Notes: generated from the sequence alone by a model not told the origin. A stretch of 32,206 bases of DNA from Tissierellales bacterium (GCA_025210965.1 JAOAQY010000034.1:1-32206); one strand, 5' to 3'. Positions 17,143 through 25,314 are shown, numbered from the stretch's first letter. A program made the numbers and translations.

Positions 17143-17267
17143 GTATACTTAGAGTATACGAAAGTCTTTTAGGTCCGTACAGACCTACAATTAAAGATGT
17201 TGGCGGAGATGATGAGAGCCACACGGAACACCCATGGAATGATGGGTCTGTTCAGTGTGGCTTTTTT
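17143..17267 (+). promoter_or_regulatory. Structured leader/attenuator between glpK and the glpA-like gene
   Basis: This 181-base gap contains three ordered structures: a GTATAC/GTATAC hairpin (17143-17159), a TAGGTC/GACCTA hairpin (17170-17187), and a long terminator, with AGCCACAC and GTGTGGCT (17217-17224, 17055-type outer stem ending at 17262), GAACA/TGTTC and CCCAT/ATGGG inside, then TTTTTT to 17267. ACAGACC of the second hairpin (17179-17185) is complementary to GGTCTGT in the terminator's 3' arm (17245-17251), extendable to 9 pairs, so the two structures exclude each other. That is the logic of attenuation. Bacillus glpD has a GlpP-dependent antiterminated leader, but no glpP is in the window and no known riboswitch class was recognised. 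Confidence 0.65.
17217..17267 (+). terminator. Conditional terminator inside the glycerol operon
   Basis: The outer stem AGCCACAC/GTGTGGCT is followed by six T residues; inner stems are GAACA/TGTTC and CCCAT/ATGGG. It is placed 30 bases before the glpA-like start, in an intra-operon position, which only makes sense if termination is partial or regulated. Confidence 0.85.
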
Positions 17268-17297
17268 AATGCCTATGAAATTAGAGGAGGATACGAA

Positions 17298-18743
17298 ATG
17301 TATGATGTAGTGGTAATTGGAGCTGGAGTAATTGGAGCTGCTGTTTCTAGAGAATTATCAAAATTTAATTTGAAGACGATTATTTTAGAAAAAACAAATG
17401 ATGTAGCATGTGGAACGACAAAAGCAAATAGTGCAATAGTTCATGCTGGATATGATGCACATGTAGGGACTAATAAGGGAAAATTTAATGCGCTTGGAAA
17501 CGAGATGTATGGAGATGTATGCAAAGAGTTAGAAGTTCCTTTTAAAAGAATTGGTTCGTTAGTCGTTGCTTTTGATGAAGAAGATATTCCTACATTAGAA
17601 GAATTACTTGAAAATGGTAAGGAACTAAAGATACCAGGCCTTGAAATCATAGGAAAAAAGAGAATAAAAGAAATGGAACCAAATTTAAGTGATGAGATAG
17701 TAGCTGCATTATATGCTCCTTCAGCAGGGATAGTAGAGCCTTGGGAATTGGCTATAGCGTATGCGGAAAATGCAATGGACAATGGAGTGGAACTTAGTTT
17801 GAATACAGAAGTCGTTGATATTGAGAAGAAGGAAAACGTTTACAGTATCAAGACTAATAAAGGAAATTTCGAATCAAAATTCGTAATCAATTGTGCGGGA
17901 GTTTATGCAGATAAGATTTATAATATGGTAGTTGATAACCCAGAATTTGAAATAAAGCCGAGAAGAGGACAGTACTATCTCCTAGATAAAGAAGTTAATG
18001 GTTTAGTTAATAAGGTAATATTCCAATGTCCTACAAAACTTGGAAAAGGCGTATTGGTTGCACCTACTGTCGACGGAAATGTTATTGTAGGGCCTGATGC
18101 AGAAGATTTAGATCAAAATCAGAAAGAAGCAACAAACACTACTGGTGATCGTCTTGAGTTTGTTAGAAATATGGCGCTTAAATCGTGTGCAGATATTCCT
18201 TTTGGTAAAAATATTACTACATTTGCGGGTCTTAGAGCCGAGCCATCTACTGGAGATTTCATAATCGGAGAATCTGAATTTGCAAAGAATTTTATCAATT
18301 GTGCTGGAATTAAATCGCCAGGATTATCATCAGCTCCTGCGATAGCATGTCATATAGCAGACTTAGTGGAAGAATTATCTGGAGGATTGGAACAGAATAA
18401 AGACTATAATCCGAAAAGACGCCCTAGAGTAAAATTTGAAGAGCTTAATGCTGAAGAAAAAGCGGAAATGATAAAGAAAGATTCTAGATATGGAAGAATT
18501 ATCTGCAGGTGTGAGATGATTACAGAGGGTGAAATAGTTGATGCTATACACAGAAATGCAGGTGGACGAACATTAAATGGTATAAAGAGAAGAGTTAGAC
18601 CTGGAGCTGGACGTTGCCAAGGTGGATTCTGTGGACCAAGGGTAATGGAGATATTAGCTAGAGAGTTAAAGATGGATATGGAAGATGTTTTACAGGAAAA
18701 TGAAGGATCCAAAATACTTGTTGGCAGAACAAAGGAAATTTAG
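17298..18743 (+). CDS. glpA: Anaerobic glycerol-3-phosphate dehydrogenase, GlpA-like FAD protein with [2Fe-2S] domain
   Basis: A 481-residue flavoprotein that should oxidise glycerol-3-phosphate to dihydroxyacetone phosphate. It has an N-terminal FAD Rossmann motif (VVVIGAGVIGAAVSREL with acidic end ILEK), the DAO fold with GTTKANSAIVHAGYDA, the FVINCAGVYADKI strand and TFAGLRAEPSTGDFIIG, then a BFD-like domain (about 400-460) with four Cys in CRC and CQGGFC spacing to hold a [2Fe-2S] cluster. This organisation is the usual clostridial GlpA. AGAGGAGG precedes ATG. The two following genes supply partner subunits. It is downstream of a conditional terminator, so it may need a second signal beyond sigma-54. 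Confidence 0.92.
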   Translation: MYDVVVIGAGVIGAAVSRELSKFNLKTIILEKTNDVACGTTKANSAIVHAGYDAHVGTNKGKFNALGNEMYGDVCKELEVPFKRIGSLVVAFDEEDIPTLEELLENGKELKIPGLEIIGKKRIKEMEPNLSDEIVAALYAPSAGIVEPWELAIAYAENAMDNGVELSLNTEVVDIEKKENVYSIKTNKGNFESKFVINCAGVYADKIYNMVVDNPEFEIKPRRGQYYLLDKEVNGLVNKVIFQCPTKLGKGVLVAPTVDGNVIVGPDAEDLDQNQKEATNTTGDRLEFVRNMALKSCADIPFGKNITTFAGLRAEPSTGDFIIGESEFAKNFINCAGIKSPGLSSAPAIACHIADLVEELSGGLEQNKDYNPKRRPRVKFEELNAEEKAEMIKKDSRYGRIICRCEMITEGEIVDAIHRNAGGRTLNGIKRRVRPGAGRCQGGFCGPRVMEILARELKMDMEDVLQENEGSKILVGRTKEI

Positions 18744-18758
18744 TAGGAGGGTATCGAC

Positions 18759-20015
18759 GTGTTGAATTATGATATTGTAGTAATTGGAGGCGGTCCAGCA
18801 GGGCTTGCAGCAGCTATAGAAGCAAGAAAAAATGGAGTAGATAGTATTTTAGTTATAGAAAGAGATCGTGAACTTGGTGGTATATTGCAGCAATGTATTC
18901 ACAATGGATTTGGACTTCATGAATTTAAAGAGGAACTTACAGGTCCTGAATATGCAGAACGATTTATATTGGAATTAAAAAAGGAAAATATTGATTATAA
19001 ATTAGATACTATGGTATTAGATGTATCAGAGGACAAAAAAATAGCTATGATAAATACAAAAGATGGGTATACTGAAATACAAGCGAAGGCAGTTGTATTA
19101 TCTATGGGATGTAGAGAGAGAACTCGTGGAGCAATTGCTATTCCAGGATATAGACCAGCAGGAATATTTAGTGCTGGTACAGCCCAGAGATACCTTAATA
19201 TGGAAGGATACATGGTTGGGAAAAAAGTAGTTATACTTGGTTCGGGAGATATCGGTCTAATTATGGCTAGAAGGATGACATTAGAAGGCGCTGAGGTTCA
19301 AGCTGTAGCCGAGCTTATGCCGTACTCGGGTGGACTGAATAGAAATATAGTTCAGTGTTTGCATGATTACAATATACCTTTGCTATTGAGTCATACAATC
19401 ACAGATATAAGAGGGAAAGATCGAGTGGAAGGTGTTACTATAGCTGAAGTTGACGAGAATAGACGTCCTATATCGGGAACTGAAAAACATTATGATTGTG
19501 ATACAGTGTTGTTTTCTGTTGGCTTAATTCCGGAAAATGAATTGTCTAGAGGAGCTGGGGTTCAAATTGATAGGCGAACAAGTGGTCCTATTGTAAATGA
19601 ATGTATGGAAACATCTATTGAAGGAATTTTTGGATGTGGTAATGTCGTTCATGTTCATGATTTAGTTGATTTTGTGACAGCAGAGAGTAGAAGAGCTGGT
19701 GAAATGGCAGCTAAATATGTTAATAAAGAGCTTAAAAATGAAGGAAATATTATTCTTACAAAACCACAGAGTGGAATAGGATATATAGTTCCACAAAAAA
19801 TTAGAGAGATAAATGTTCAAAAGGAAGTAACTCTATTTATGAGAGTTAGAGATGTATATCACAATGCAGAGATGGTTGTGAAAGCAGATGGTGAAGAAAT
19901 CAAGCGTATGAAAAAACGTCATTTGGCACCTGGTGAGATGGAAAAAGTTATATTAGAAAAATCTTTATTTGAAGATAAAAATTACAAAGAGATTTCTATA
20001 GAAATAGAGGCTTAA
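18759..20015 (+). CDS. GlpB-like FAD/NAD(P)-dependent oxidoreductase subunit
   Basis: A 418-residue pyridine-nucleotide-disulphide-type flavoprotein. It has an N-terminal FAD site (YDIVVIGGGPAGLAAAIEARKNG, acidic VIERD), a redox-site region ELGGILQQCIHNGFG, the NAD(P) site GKKVVILGSGDIGLIMARRM, and the second FAD contact IFGCGNVVHVHDLVDFVTAES. A C-terminal domain of about 90 residues follows. It is next to the GlpA-like and DUF1667 proteins in clostridial glycerol operons, and probably passes electrons between the dehydrogenase and NAD or another carrier. GTG start at 18759 after TAGGAGGG, 15 bases past the previous stop. Name by context rather than by E. coli glpB homology. Confidence 0.88.
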   Translation: MLNYDIVVIGGGPAGLAAAIEARKNGVDSILVIERDRELGGILQQCIHNGFGLHEFKEELTGPEYAERFILELKKENIDYKLDTMVLDVSEDKKIAMINTKDGYTEIQAKAVVLSMGCRERTRGAIAIPGYRPAGIFSAGTAQRYLNMEGYMVGKKVVILGSGDIGLIMARRMTLEGAEVQAVAELMPYSGGLNRNIVQCLHDYNIPLLLSHTITDIRGKDRVEGVTIAEVDENRRPISGTEKHYDCDTVLFSVGLIPENELSRGAGVQIDRRTSGPIVNECMETSIEGIFGCGNVVHVHDLVDFVTAESRRAGEMAAKYVNKELKNEGNIILTKPQSGIGYIVPQKIREINVQKEVTLFMRVRDVYHNAEMVVKADGEEIKRMKKRHLAPGEMEKVILEKSLFEDKNYKEISIEIEA

Positions 20016-20030
20016 GAGAGGAAGAGGAAT

Positions 20031-20402
20031 ATGAGTGAAAAAGAAATGATCTGTATCGTATGCCCTATGGGATGTCGAATGACTTTGATAAAAGATGATA
20101 ATCAGCCAGATGGCTATAGAGTTGATGGTAATACATGTAAAAGAGGATATAATTATGCAATAGAAGAGCAGACAAATCCTAAAAGAGTTATTCCTACAAC
20201 TGTAAAAATTAAAAGTGGTATATTAAATAGATTGCCAGTTAAAACAAATGGTGCGGTTCCAAAAGAACTCATATTTGAATGTATGAAGGTTATAAATAAG
20301 GTGGAAGTTGAAGCTCCTATAAAAACTGGTGATGTAGTTGTTGAAAATATTTTAGGAACGGGAATAGATGTAGTAGCTACGAGAACTATGGAGCGAGTAT
20401 AA
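20031..20402 (+). CDS. DUF1667 protein, probable Fe-S subunit of the GlpAB-type complex
   Basis: A 123-residue cytoplasmic protein matching DUF1667. The N-terminal third holds conserved Cys residues (ICIVCPMGCRMTLI and, later, NTCKRGYNYA), a CxxC-x3-C pattern and a fourth Cys, well suited to an iron-sulphur cluster. The C-terminal part (RLPVKTNGAVPKELIFECMKVINKVEV) is typical of the family. It always travels with GlpA- and GlpB-like flavoproteins, so it probably is their electron-transfer subunit, taking the place of the longer GlpC of E. coli. 15-base gap to the previous gene and a GAGGAAGAGG site. Confidence 0.88.
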   Translation: MSEKEMICIVCPMGCRMTLIKDDNQPDGYRVDGNTCKRGYNYAIEEQTNPKRVIPTTVKIKSGILNRLPVKTNGAVPKELIFECMKVINKVEVEAPIKTGDVVVENILGTGIDVVATRTMERV

Positions 20403-20429
20403 ATATTTAGAAGGGTTGGGAGATAGCGT

Positions 20430-21821
20430 ATGAATATTATCAGGACGCCAAAAAATGATCGATTTTCATGGGTAGATGAAGTTACAGCAAAAGACTATGA
20501 AGATGTTTTAAACGCATTTGAACAAGGAATATGTGTTGTAAGTGCTAGTGGGCGAATAGTCTATATTAATAGAGCTTATGAAGATATTTTTAATATGAGT
20601 GATTTCATAGTTAGAGGAAGAAGTATTTTCAATACTGTAAAGGATGAAATGCTTCTAAAGGCATATAAAAATAGAAAAAAATATACTGGAATCGTCAATT
20701 ATGATGGCCGAAAAGATGGTGTTTTTGGAATGGCTTTTCCCTTCTTTAAAGATAATGAGTATCAAGGCGTAGTTGGATTATATACATTAGATTCAAAATC
20801 TATTAAGAGAGAAACTGCAGTTCTTAGAGTAAAGGATAAAAAAGAGCTTACGAATCCATTTGATAATGTAATAGGGCAAAGTAGATCACTTGTAGAACAA
20901 ATGAATATAGCCTATAAGGTTGCTAAGACAAATTCGACTGTACTGATTAGAGGAGAAAGTGGTACTGGAAAGGAAGTTGTTGCAAGAGCTATTCATAAAT
21001 ACGGAAATAGAAATGATAAACCATTTGTTGCAGTTAATTGTGGGGCTATTCCAATAAATCTTATAGAATCAGAGTTATTTGGCTATGAGAAAGGGGCTTT
21101 TACCGGTGCAAATCACCAAAGAATTGGTAAGTTTGAATTAGCTCATGGTGGAACTTTGTTTTTAGACGAAATAGGTGATTTACCACTTGAGGTTCAAGTA
21201 AAACTTCTTAGAGTTATCCAGGAGAAGGAGTTTGAGAGAATTGGTGGAAATGAAAGTATTAATGTGGATGTAAGAATAGTTGCAGCTACTCACAAAAACC
21301 TGGAGAAAATGATTGATGAAGGTGAATTTAGAGAAGACCTGTACTATAGAATAAATATAATTCCAATAGAATTGGATGCATTGCGTGAAAGAAAGGAAGA
21401 TATACCCCTTTTAGTTGATTATTTTTTGGAGAAGACTAAAAACCGTTTATGTGTTGATGAGCTAGATATAGATTCCAAAGCAATGGAAGCATTAATGCAA
21501 TATGATTGGCCAGGAAATGTTCGTGAATTGGAAAATATACTAGAACGAATGGCAATATTGAGTGAAGATAGTATAATAGGTTTTGCTGATGTTCCTAGTC
21601 ATATTGCAAATGTTTATAGATACAATCCAAAGACAACAGATTATAGTGGTCTTATAAATATGAGTTCTTCGGGAGAAATTGCTACTATGGAAGAGTATGA
21701 GTGTGAAGTTATAATGAGAGCGATGAAGAAATACAAGAGTTTCAATGCTGCAGGTAAAGCATTGGGAATCACTCATAAAACAGTAGCCTCGAAAGTAAGA
21801 AAGTATGGAATAGAATATTGA
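20430..21821 (+). CDS. Sigma-54 activator with PAS domain, regulator of the glycerol operon
   Basis: A 463-residue bacterial enhancer-binding protein. Residues about 20-120 form a PAS sensor (ALNAFEQGICVVSASGRIVYINRAYEDIF). The AAA+ domain (about 145-385) has Walker A GESGTGKE (about 174-181), the sigma-54 contact loop GAFTGA (about 222-227), Walker B GGTLFLDEIGDLPL and the Arg finger region FREDLYYRIN. The C-terminus is a Fis/TyrR-type helix-turn-helix (FNAAGKALGITHKTVASKVRKYG). It is the last gene of the operon that begins with a sigma-54 promoter at 14749, so autoregulation and direct control by a ligand binding the PAS domain are likely. No receiver domain is present, so it is not a response regulator. 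Confidence 0.95.
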   Translation: MNIIRTPKNDRFSWVDEVTAKDYEDVLNAFEQGICVVSASGRIVYINRAYEDIFNMSDFIVRGRSIFNTVKDEMLLKAYKNRKKYTGIVNYDGRKDGVFGMAFPFFKDNEYQGVVGLYTLDSKSIKRETAVLRVKDKKELTNPFDNVIGQSRSLVEQMNIAYKVAKTNSTVLIRGESGTGKEVVARAIHKYGNRNDKPFVAVNCGAIPINLIESELFGYEKGAFTGANHQRIGKFELAHGGTLFLDEIGDLPLEVQVKLLRVIQEKEFERIGGNESINVDVRIVAATHKNLEKMIDEGEFREDLYYRINIIPIELDALRERKEDIPLLVDYFLEKTKNRLCVDELDIDSKAMEALMQYDWPGNVRELENILERMAILSEDSIIGFADVPSHIANVYRYNPKTTDYSGLINMSSSGEIATMEEYECEVIMRAMKKYKSFNAAGKALGITHKTVASKVRKYGIEY

Positions 21822-21840
21822 TATATGCTTGAATCAAAGG

Positions 21841-21886
21841 GCTGTCTTGAAATAGTTTCATTTATCTATTTTGAGACAGTTTTTTA
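21841..21886 (+). terminator. Terminator of the glycerol operon
   Basis: CTGTCT and AAATAG pair with CTATTT and AGACAG across a loop, followed by TTTTTT. Its sequence resembles the terminator after the APC permease at 30600 (both carry TTGAAATAG), as commonly seen for dispersed terminator-like repeats in Firmicutes. Confidence 0.85.
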
Positions 21887-21929
21887 GTTTTTAATTACGT
21901 ATATTACAGAAATAATTTAGTGATATAAA

Positions 21930-21945
21930 TTTCTCATTAGAGAAA
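21930..21945 (+). promoter_or_regulatory. Dyad upstream of the second sigma-54 promoter
   Basis: TTTCTCATTAGAGAAA is a perfect 6-bp inverted repeat with a 4-base centre, about 75-80 bases upstream of the -24 box at 22007. This is a suitable place for an enhancer-binding protein. Confidence 0.5.
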
Positions 21946-22006
21946 AAAATTTCACTAATTTGATTTGAAAAGTATAGTAAAGTGTTGAAAAATAAAGAAT
22001 ACTATT

Positions 22007-22025
22007 TTGGCTTGTAATTTGCATT
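22007..22025 (+). promoter_or_regulatory. Sigma-54 promoter of the prdD-prdE operon
   Basis: TTGGCTTGTAATTTGCATT keeps the GG and GC pairs at the exact 12-base spacing and the full TTGCA -12 box. The -24 box deviates at two positions from TTGGCACG. Proline reductase genes are known to be driven by sigma-54 with the activator PrdR, which fits. Confidence 0.82.
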
Positions 22026-22068
22026 ACTAGAGAATGAAGGAATAAATTATATTTTGGGGGTGTAAACA

Positions 22069-22827
22069 ATGAATGAAATTGAATTGAGGCGATTGGTGAT
22101 CAAGGCATTTCATGTGAAAAAGGTGATTTTAGGAGAAAAAGATCGTCTTAAAAATCAGGTTTTAGAAATATCACTAGATGGAATTCAGGAAATAGAAGAG
22201 GCAAATGAAAATATAATTGATATAAAAGTTGATATTATAGAGCCTGGAGATCATAATAGAGAAATTAATACTATCATGGATATAGTGCCAATATCTACAA
22301 AAGTAATAGGAAAAATTGGCGAAGGAATAACTCATACTATTACTGGAGCATATTTCATGCTTACAGGAGCAGATGAAGAAGGAAACCAAATGCATGAATT
22401 TGGATCAAGTGAAGGGTTACTAAGTAATCAATTGGTGCTAGATAGAGCTGGAACACCTGGCAAAAGAGATTATATAATTCACATGGACGTAAAATTAAGA
22501 GCAGGAGTACCATTTTCCAGAGAACTAGCAAATGCAGCGTTTGAAGCTGGGGATAAATTTATACAAAACTTTAGACAGATATTAAAGAGAATAGATGGTA
22601 GGGAATGTACTGAATCACATGAATACTATGATAAGATCCGACCAGGAAAGAAAAAAGTTGTACTAATAAAACAAATAGCTGGTCAAGGAGCTATGTACGA
22701 CAATAGGTTGTTAGCTAGTGAGCCAAGTGGATTTATTGGTGGTAGATCAATTATAGATATGGGAAATGTACCAGTCATATTAAGTCCAAATGAATATAGA
22801 GACGGAGCTCTTAGGAGCTTAGAATAG
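22069..22827 (+). CDS. prdD: Proline reductase cluster protein PrdD
   Basis: A 252-residue cytoplasmic protein of the D-proline reductase PrdA/PrdD family. It carries the family core ITGAYFMLTGADEEGNQMHEFGSSEGLLSNQLVLDRAGTPGKRDYIIHMDV, followed by RAGVPFSRELANAAFEAGDKFIQ. It is much shorter than PrdA, which is cleaved to a pyruvoyl subunit, and corresponds to the PrdD accessory or paralogous subunit. In Stickland fermenters prdD and prdE follow prdA and prdB, but those catalytic genes are not here. GGGGGTG before ATG and a sigma-54 promoter 45 bases upstream. The exact role of PrdD is not settled in the literature, so I only assign membership. Confidence 0.85.
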   Translation: MNEIELRRLVIKAFHVKKVILGEKDRLKNQVLEISLDGIQEIEEANENIIDIKVDIIEPGDHNREINTIMDIVPISTKVIGKIGEGITHTITGAYFMLTGADEEGNQMHEFGSSEGLLSNQLVLDRAGTPGKRDYIIHMDVKLRAGVPFSRELANAAFEAGDKFIQNFRQILKRIDGRECTESHEYYDKIRPGKKKVVLIKQIAGQGAMYDNRLLASEPSGFIGGRSIIDMGNVPVILSPNEYRDGALRSLE

Positions 22828-22839
22828 GAGGAATGGAAA

Positions 22840-23310
22840 ATGGGAATAGGACCTTCGACTAAAGAGACGAGTTTACATTATTTTAGAGATCCGTTACTTG
22901 AGGTTATAGAGCAGGATACGGATTTGGATTTACTTGGGGTTATGGTTGTGGGAACACCACAAGATAACACCGAAAAATATTTTGTAGGAGAACGTGCTGC
23001 TGTTTGGGCAGAAGCTATGAGAGCTGATGGAGTTGTGTTTTCTTGCGATGGATGGGGAAATTCGCATGTAGATTATGCAAATACTTTTGAACAACTTGGT
23101 TCTAGAAATATACCAACAGTTGGAATAACATTTCAAGGAACACAGGCTAAATTTGTAGTAACAAATCAGTATATGGATACTATAGTGGATATAAATAAAT
23201 CAAAAGAGGGAATAGAAACTGAAGTTGTTGGAGAAAATAATTTAATCAGTTCTGATGCAAGAAAAGCTGTAGCCCTTTTGAAATTAAAAATGAGAAAGAT
23301 GGGAAGGTAG
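22840..23310 (+). CDS. prdE: Proline reductase cluster protein PrdE
   Basis: A 156-residue protein related to the GrdB/PrdB reductase group and matching PrdE. It shows IGPSTKETSLHYFRDPLLEV at the start and ADGVVFSCDGWGNSHVDYANTFEQLGSRNIPTVGITFQGTQAKFV in the centre; the latter has the pattern of the selenocysteine-subunit family. No in-frame TGA exists, and the one Cys in SCDGWG is an ordinary codon, so it is not a selenoprotein. It starts 12 bases after prdD behind TAGGAGG and should form a complex with PrdD. It lacks the N-terminal half of PrdB. Confidence 0.83.
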   Translation: MGIGPSTKETSLHYFRDPLLEVIEQDTDLDLLGVMVVGTPQDNTEKYFVGERAAVWAEAMRADGVVFSCDGWGNSHVDYANTFEQLGSRNIPTVGITFQGTQAKFVVTNQYMDTIVDINKSKEGIETEVVGENNLISSDARKAVALLKLKMRKMGR

Positions 23311-23314
23311 TAAT

Positions 23315-23803
23315 ATGGAGATAGCAGAAAAAGTATATAATTATTTAGATGGTTTAGGTATAGATTATAAGAAACATGAACATCCAGCAGTTAGAACTGT
23401 TGAGGAAGCACAATTGTACTGGAAAGGTATAGATGGTGCTCAGTGTAAAAACCTATTTTTGAGAGACCAAAAAGGTAAGAGGCACTACCTAGTAGTTGTA
23501 GAAGAAAATAAAAAAGTGGATATGAGTAAATTAGCAGAACAATTAGGGGAGAAAAAATTAAGTTTTGCATCGGAGAAAAGATTAGATAAGTATCTTAAAT
23601 TAAAACCTGGTGCAGTATCTCCTTTTGGACTAATAAATGATGAAGAAAATCTAGTAGAGCTAAAGATTGATAAGGATTTAAAGAAGGAAAAAAAGATTAG
23701 TTTTCATCCAAATATAAACACCGTAACTTTAGAACTTTCATATAGTGATTTTGAAAAATATTTAAAAGCATCCGGAAATGATTATGAATATATAGCAATA
23801 TAA
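23315..23803 (+). CDS. prdX: PrdX-like prolyl-tRNA editing deacylase (YbaK/ProX family)
   Basis: A 162-residue YbaK/ProX-type deacylase. Landmarks are YKKHEHPAVRTVEEA, GAQCKNLFLRDQKGKRHYLVVV (the substrate-binding Lys and Asn are kept), LSFASEKRLDKYLKLKPGAVSPFGLINDE and SFHPNINTVTLELSYSDFEKYL. These free-standing proteins hydrolyse mischarged Ala- or Cys-tRNA(Pro). The clostridial PrdX form is found in proline reductase clusters, which fits its place 4 bases after prdE. Cells that use proline as an electron acceptor may need such editing because free proline runs low. An AAGGTAG site precedes ATG. Confidence 0.88.
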   Translation: MEIAEKVYNYLDGLGIDYKKHEHPAVRTVEEAQLYWKGIDGAQCKNLFLRDQKGKRHYLVVVEENKKVDMSKLAEQLGEKKLSFASEKRLDKYLKLKPGAVSPFGLINDEENLVELKIDKDLKKEKKISFHPNINTVTLELSYSDFEKYLKASGNDYEYIAI

Positions 23804-23807
23804 TTTT

Positions 23808-23846
23808 AAAAGTGGTCAGTTATTTTTAAACTGTACCACTTTTTTG
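23808..23846 (+). terminator. Terminator of the prdDEX transcript
   Basis: AAAAGTGGT pairs with ACCACTTTT, with AGTT/AACT inside, and ends in a T run. The following regulator's -10 box overlaps its tail. Confidence 0.85.
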
Positions 23847-23853
23847 ATATAAT
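23845..23853 (+). promoter_or_regulatory. Extended -10 promoter of the second sigma-54 activator
   Basis: TGATATAAT is an extended -10 element. Transcription would start near 23860, after a GTG at 23858 that opens the reading frame, which is a reason to choose ATG 23885 as the start of the gene. The -35 region is weak. Confidence 0.55.
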
Positions 23854-23884
23854 AGGGGTGAATACAATATGGGGAGAAATTGAT

Positions 23885-25216
23885 ATGAGGTGTCGATTAG
23901 CGATAGTAGAAGAGGATATAAAGTATGTAGAAGCATTAAAAATTGTTTTGGAAGAAAAAATATATGAGTTAACTCATTACAGATATTTGGATGAACTTCT
24001 GAAAAAAGGGGTTGATGCGGATATTTGTCTTGTTAATTTGGATGAAAAAAATTTCACAATAGATATGTTTGAAAAATTAAAAGAGGTCAATAATAATAAA
24101 CATAGTCATATAATTGGATTATCATCTAAGCATGATATAGAAAAAATAATGATTGCTAGAAAAAATGGAATGGATTATTATCATCTGAAAAGTCACCCTA
24201 CAGAAGAGTTAATATCTTTGATTGAAAATCAAACTAGGAAAGAAACTACGGAAGAATTAGAGGGAATACTACTAAAATCTAATAATGAAAAGTTTAAAAA
24301 AAGTGTTGAAATTGCAGCAAAAGCAGCGAAAAGTGATGTTAATATATTAATTCTAGGAGAGTCTGGAGTTGGCAAGGAAGTTTTTGCAAAGTATATACAT
24401 TATTGTAGTGAAAGAAGCAAAGAGATATTCGTTCCTGTGAATTGCCATTCATATTCGGAGAGTTTGCTTGAGTCAGAACTGTTTGGCCATGAAAAGGGAG
24501 CTTTTACAGGGGCAATTAATTCTCGAAGTGGAAAATTTGAAGAAGCGAGTAGAGGAACACTTTTTTTAGATGAGGTGGGAGACATTCCTATTGATATACA
24601 GGTGAAATTGCTTAGAACTATAGAAAATAAAACAGTTGAAAAAATAGGTAGCAATGTGACGAAAAAAGTTGATTTTAGATTGATAAGTGCCACGAATAAA
24701 AATTTGCAAGCGGATATTTTTAATGGAAGTTTTCGAGAAGATTTTTTTTATAGAATAAGTACTATAGTTATAGAGATTCCGCCGATTAGAGAGCGCAGAG
24801 AAGATTTAAAAATGCTTATAGAATTTTTTATGGAGCAAATTTCTAAGCAATTTGGAAAAGAAATTTACTATATTGAAAAAGAAGTAGAGAACTTCTTATA
24901 TTCATATGACTATCCAGGAAATGTAAGAGAGTTGAAAAATATATTAGATAGATTAATTGTGCTTTCTGAAAACGGAATTATAGCTACTGAAAATTTACCA
25001 ATATGTTTTGGGTATAAGAAAAAAGAAAATTATGCTTGTAGTACTGAACTTGAAATAAAGCCACTTAGAGAAAAAAGAAAAGAATTTGAAAAAGAATATA
25101 TTAGGCAAGTACTTGAATATTATGGCGGAAATCAAACACAAGCGGCTAAAATACTTGAAATTAGCAGAAGACAATTGGTAAATAAAATAGAAGAATATGG
25201 ATTGAGAAAAAAATAA
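23885..25216 (+). CDS. Sigma-54 activator with degenerate receiver-like domain
   Basis: A 443-residue enhancer-binding protein of NtrC type. Residues 1-120 have the fold of a receiver (RLAIVEED, DADICLVNLDE, IIGLSSKHD, YYHLKSHPTEEL), but the expected phospho-Asp after the third strand is Asn51, so conventional phosphorylation is doubtful although the conserved Lys is present. The AAA+ domain has Walker A GESGVGKE (about 158-165), GAFTGA in GHEKGAFTGAINS, Walker B GTLFLDEVGDIP, and FREDFFYRIS. A Fis-type helix-turn-helix closes it (NQTQAAKILEISRRQLVNKIEEYG). ATG 23885 is taken over GTG 23858 because GGGGAG sits just before it. It follows prdDEX, so it could control their sigma-54 promoter, though PrdR of other clostridia has a different sensor domain. 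Confidence 0.92.
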   Translation: MRCRLAIVEEDIKYVEALKIVLEEKIYELTHYRYLDELLKKGVDADICLVNLDEKNFTIDMFEKLKEVNNNKHSHIIGLSSKHDIEKIMIARKNGMDYYHLKSHPTEELISLIENQTRKETTEELEGILLKSNNEKFKKSVEIAAKAAKSDVNILILGESGVGKEVFAKYIHYCSERSKEIFVPVNCHSYSESLLESELFGHEKGAFTGAINSRSGKFEEASRGTLFLDEVGDIPIDIQVKLLRTIENKTVEKIGSNVTKKVDFRLISATNKNLQADIFNGSFREDFFYRISTIVIEIPPIRERREDLKMLIEFFMEQISKQFGKEIYYIEKEVENFLYSYDYPGNVRELKNILDRLIVLSENGIIATENLPICFGYKKKENYACSTELEIKPLREKRKEFEKEYIRQVLEYYGGNQTQAAKILEISRRQLVNKIEEYGLRKK

Positions 25217-25226
25217 CAAAAAATGT

Positions 25227-25255
25227 TTGACAAAATTATAACAATGATGTATTAT
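25227..25255 (+). promoter_or_regulatory. Sigma-A promoter of the small ORF
   Basis: TTGACA (25227-25232), 17 bases, TATTAT (25250-25255). This is the strongest sigma-A match in the window and lies about 60 bases upstream of the small ORF. Confidence 0.8.
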
Positions 25256-25314
25256 AATATTGTAAATAAGTTAAAAATTTATCAAACTTTACTCTAAGAA
25301 AAGGGAGTGGTAGT

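Noticed and set aside
22840-23310. PrdE as a selenoprotein
   Set aside because: The reading frame has no in-frame TGA and no SECIS-like hairpin was noticed.
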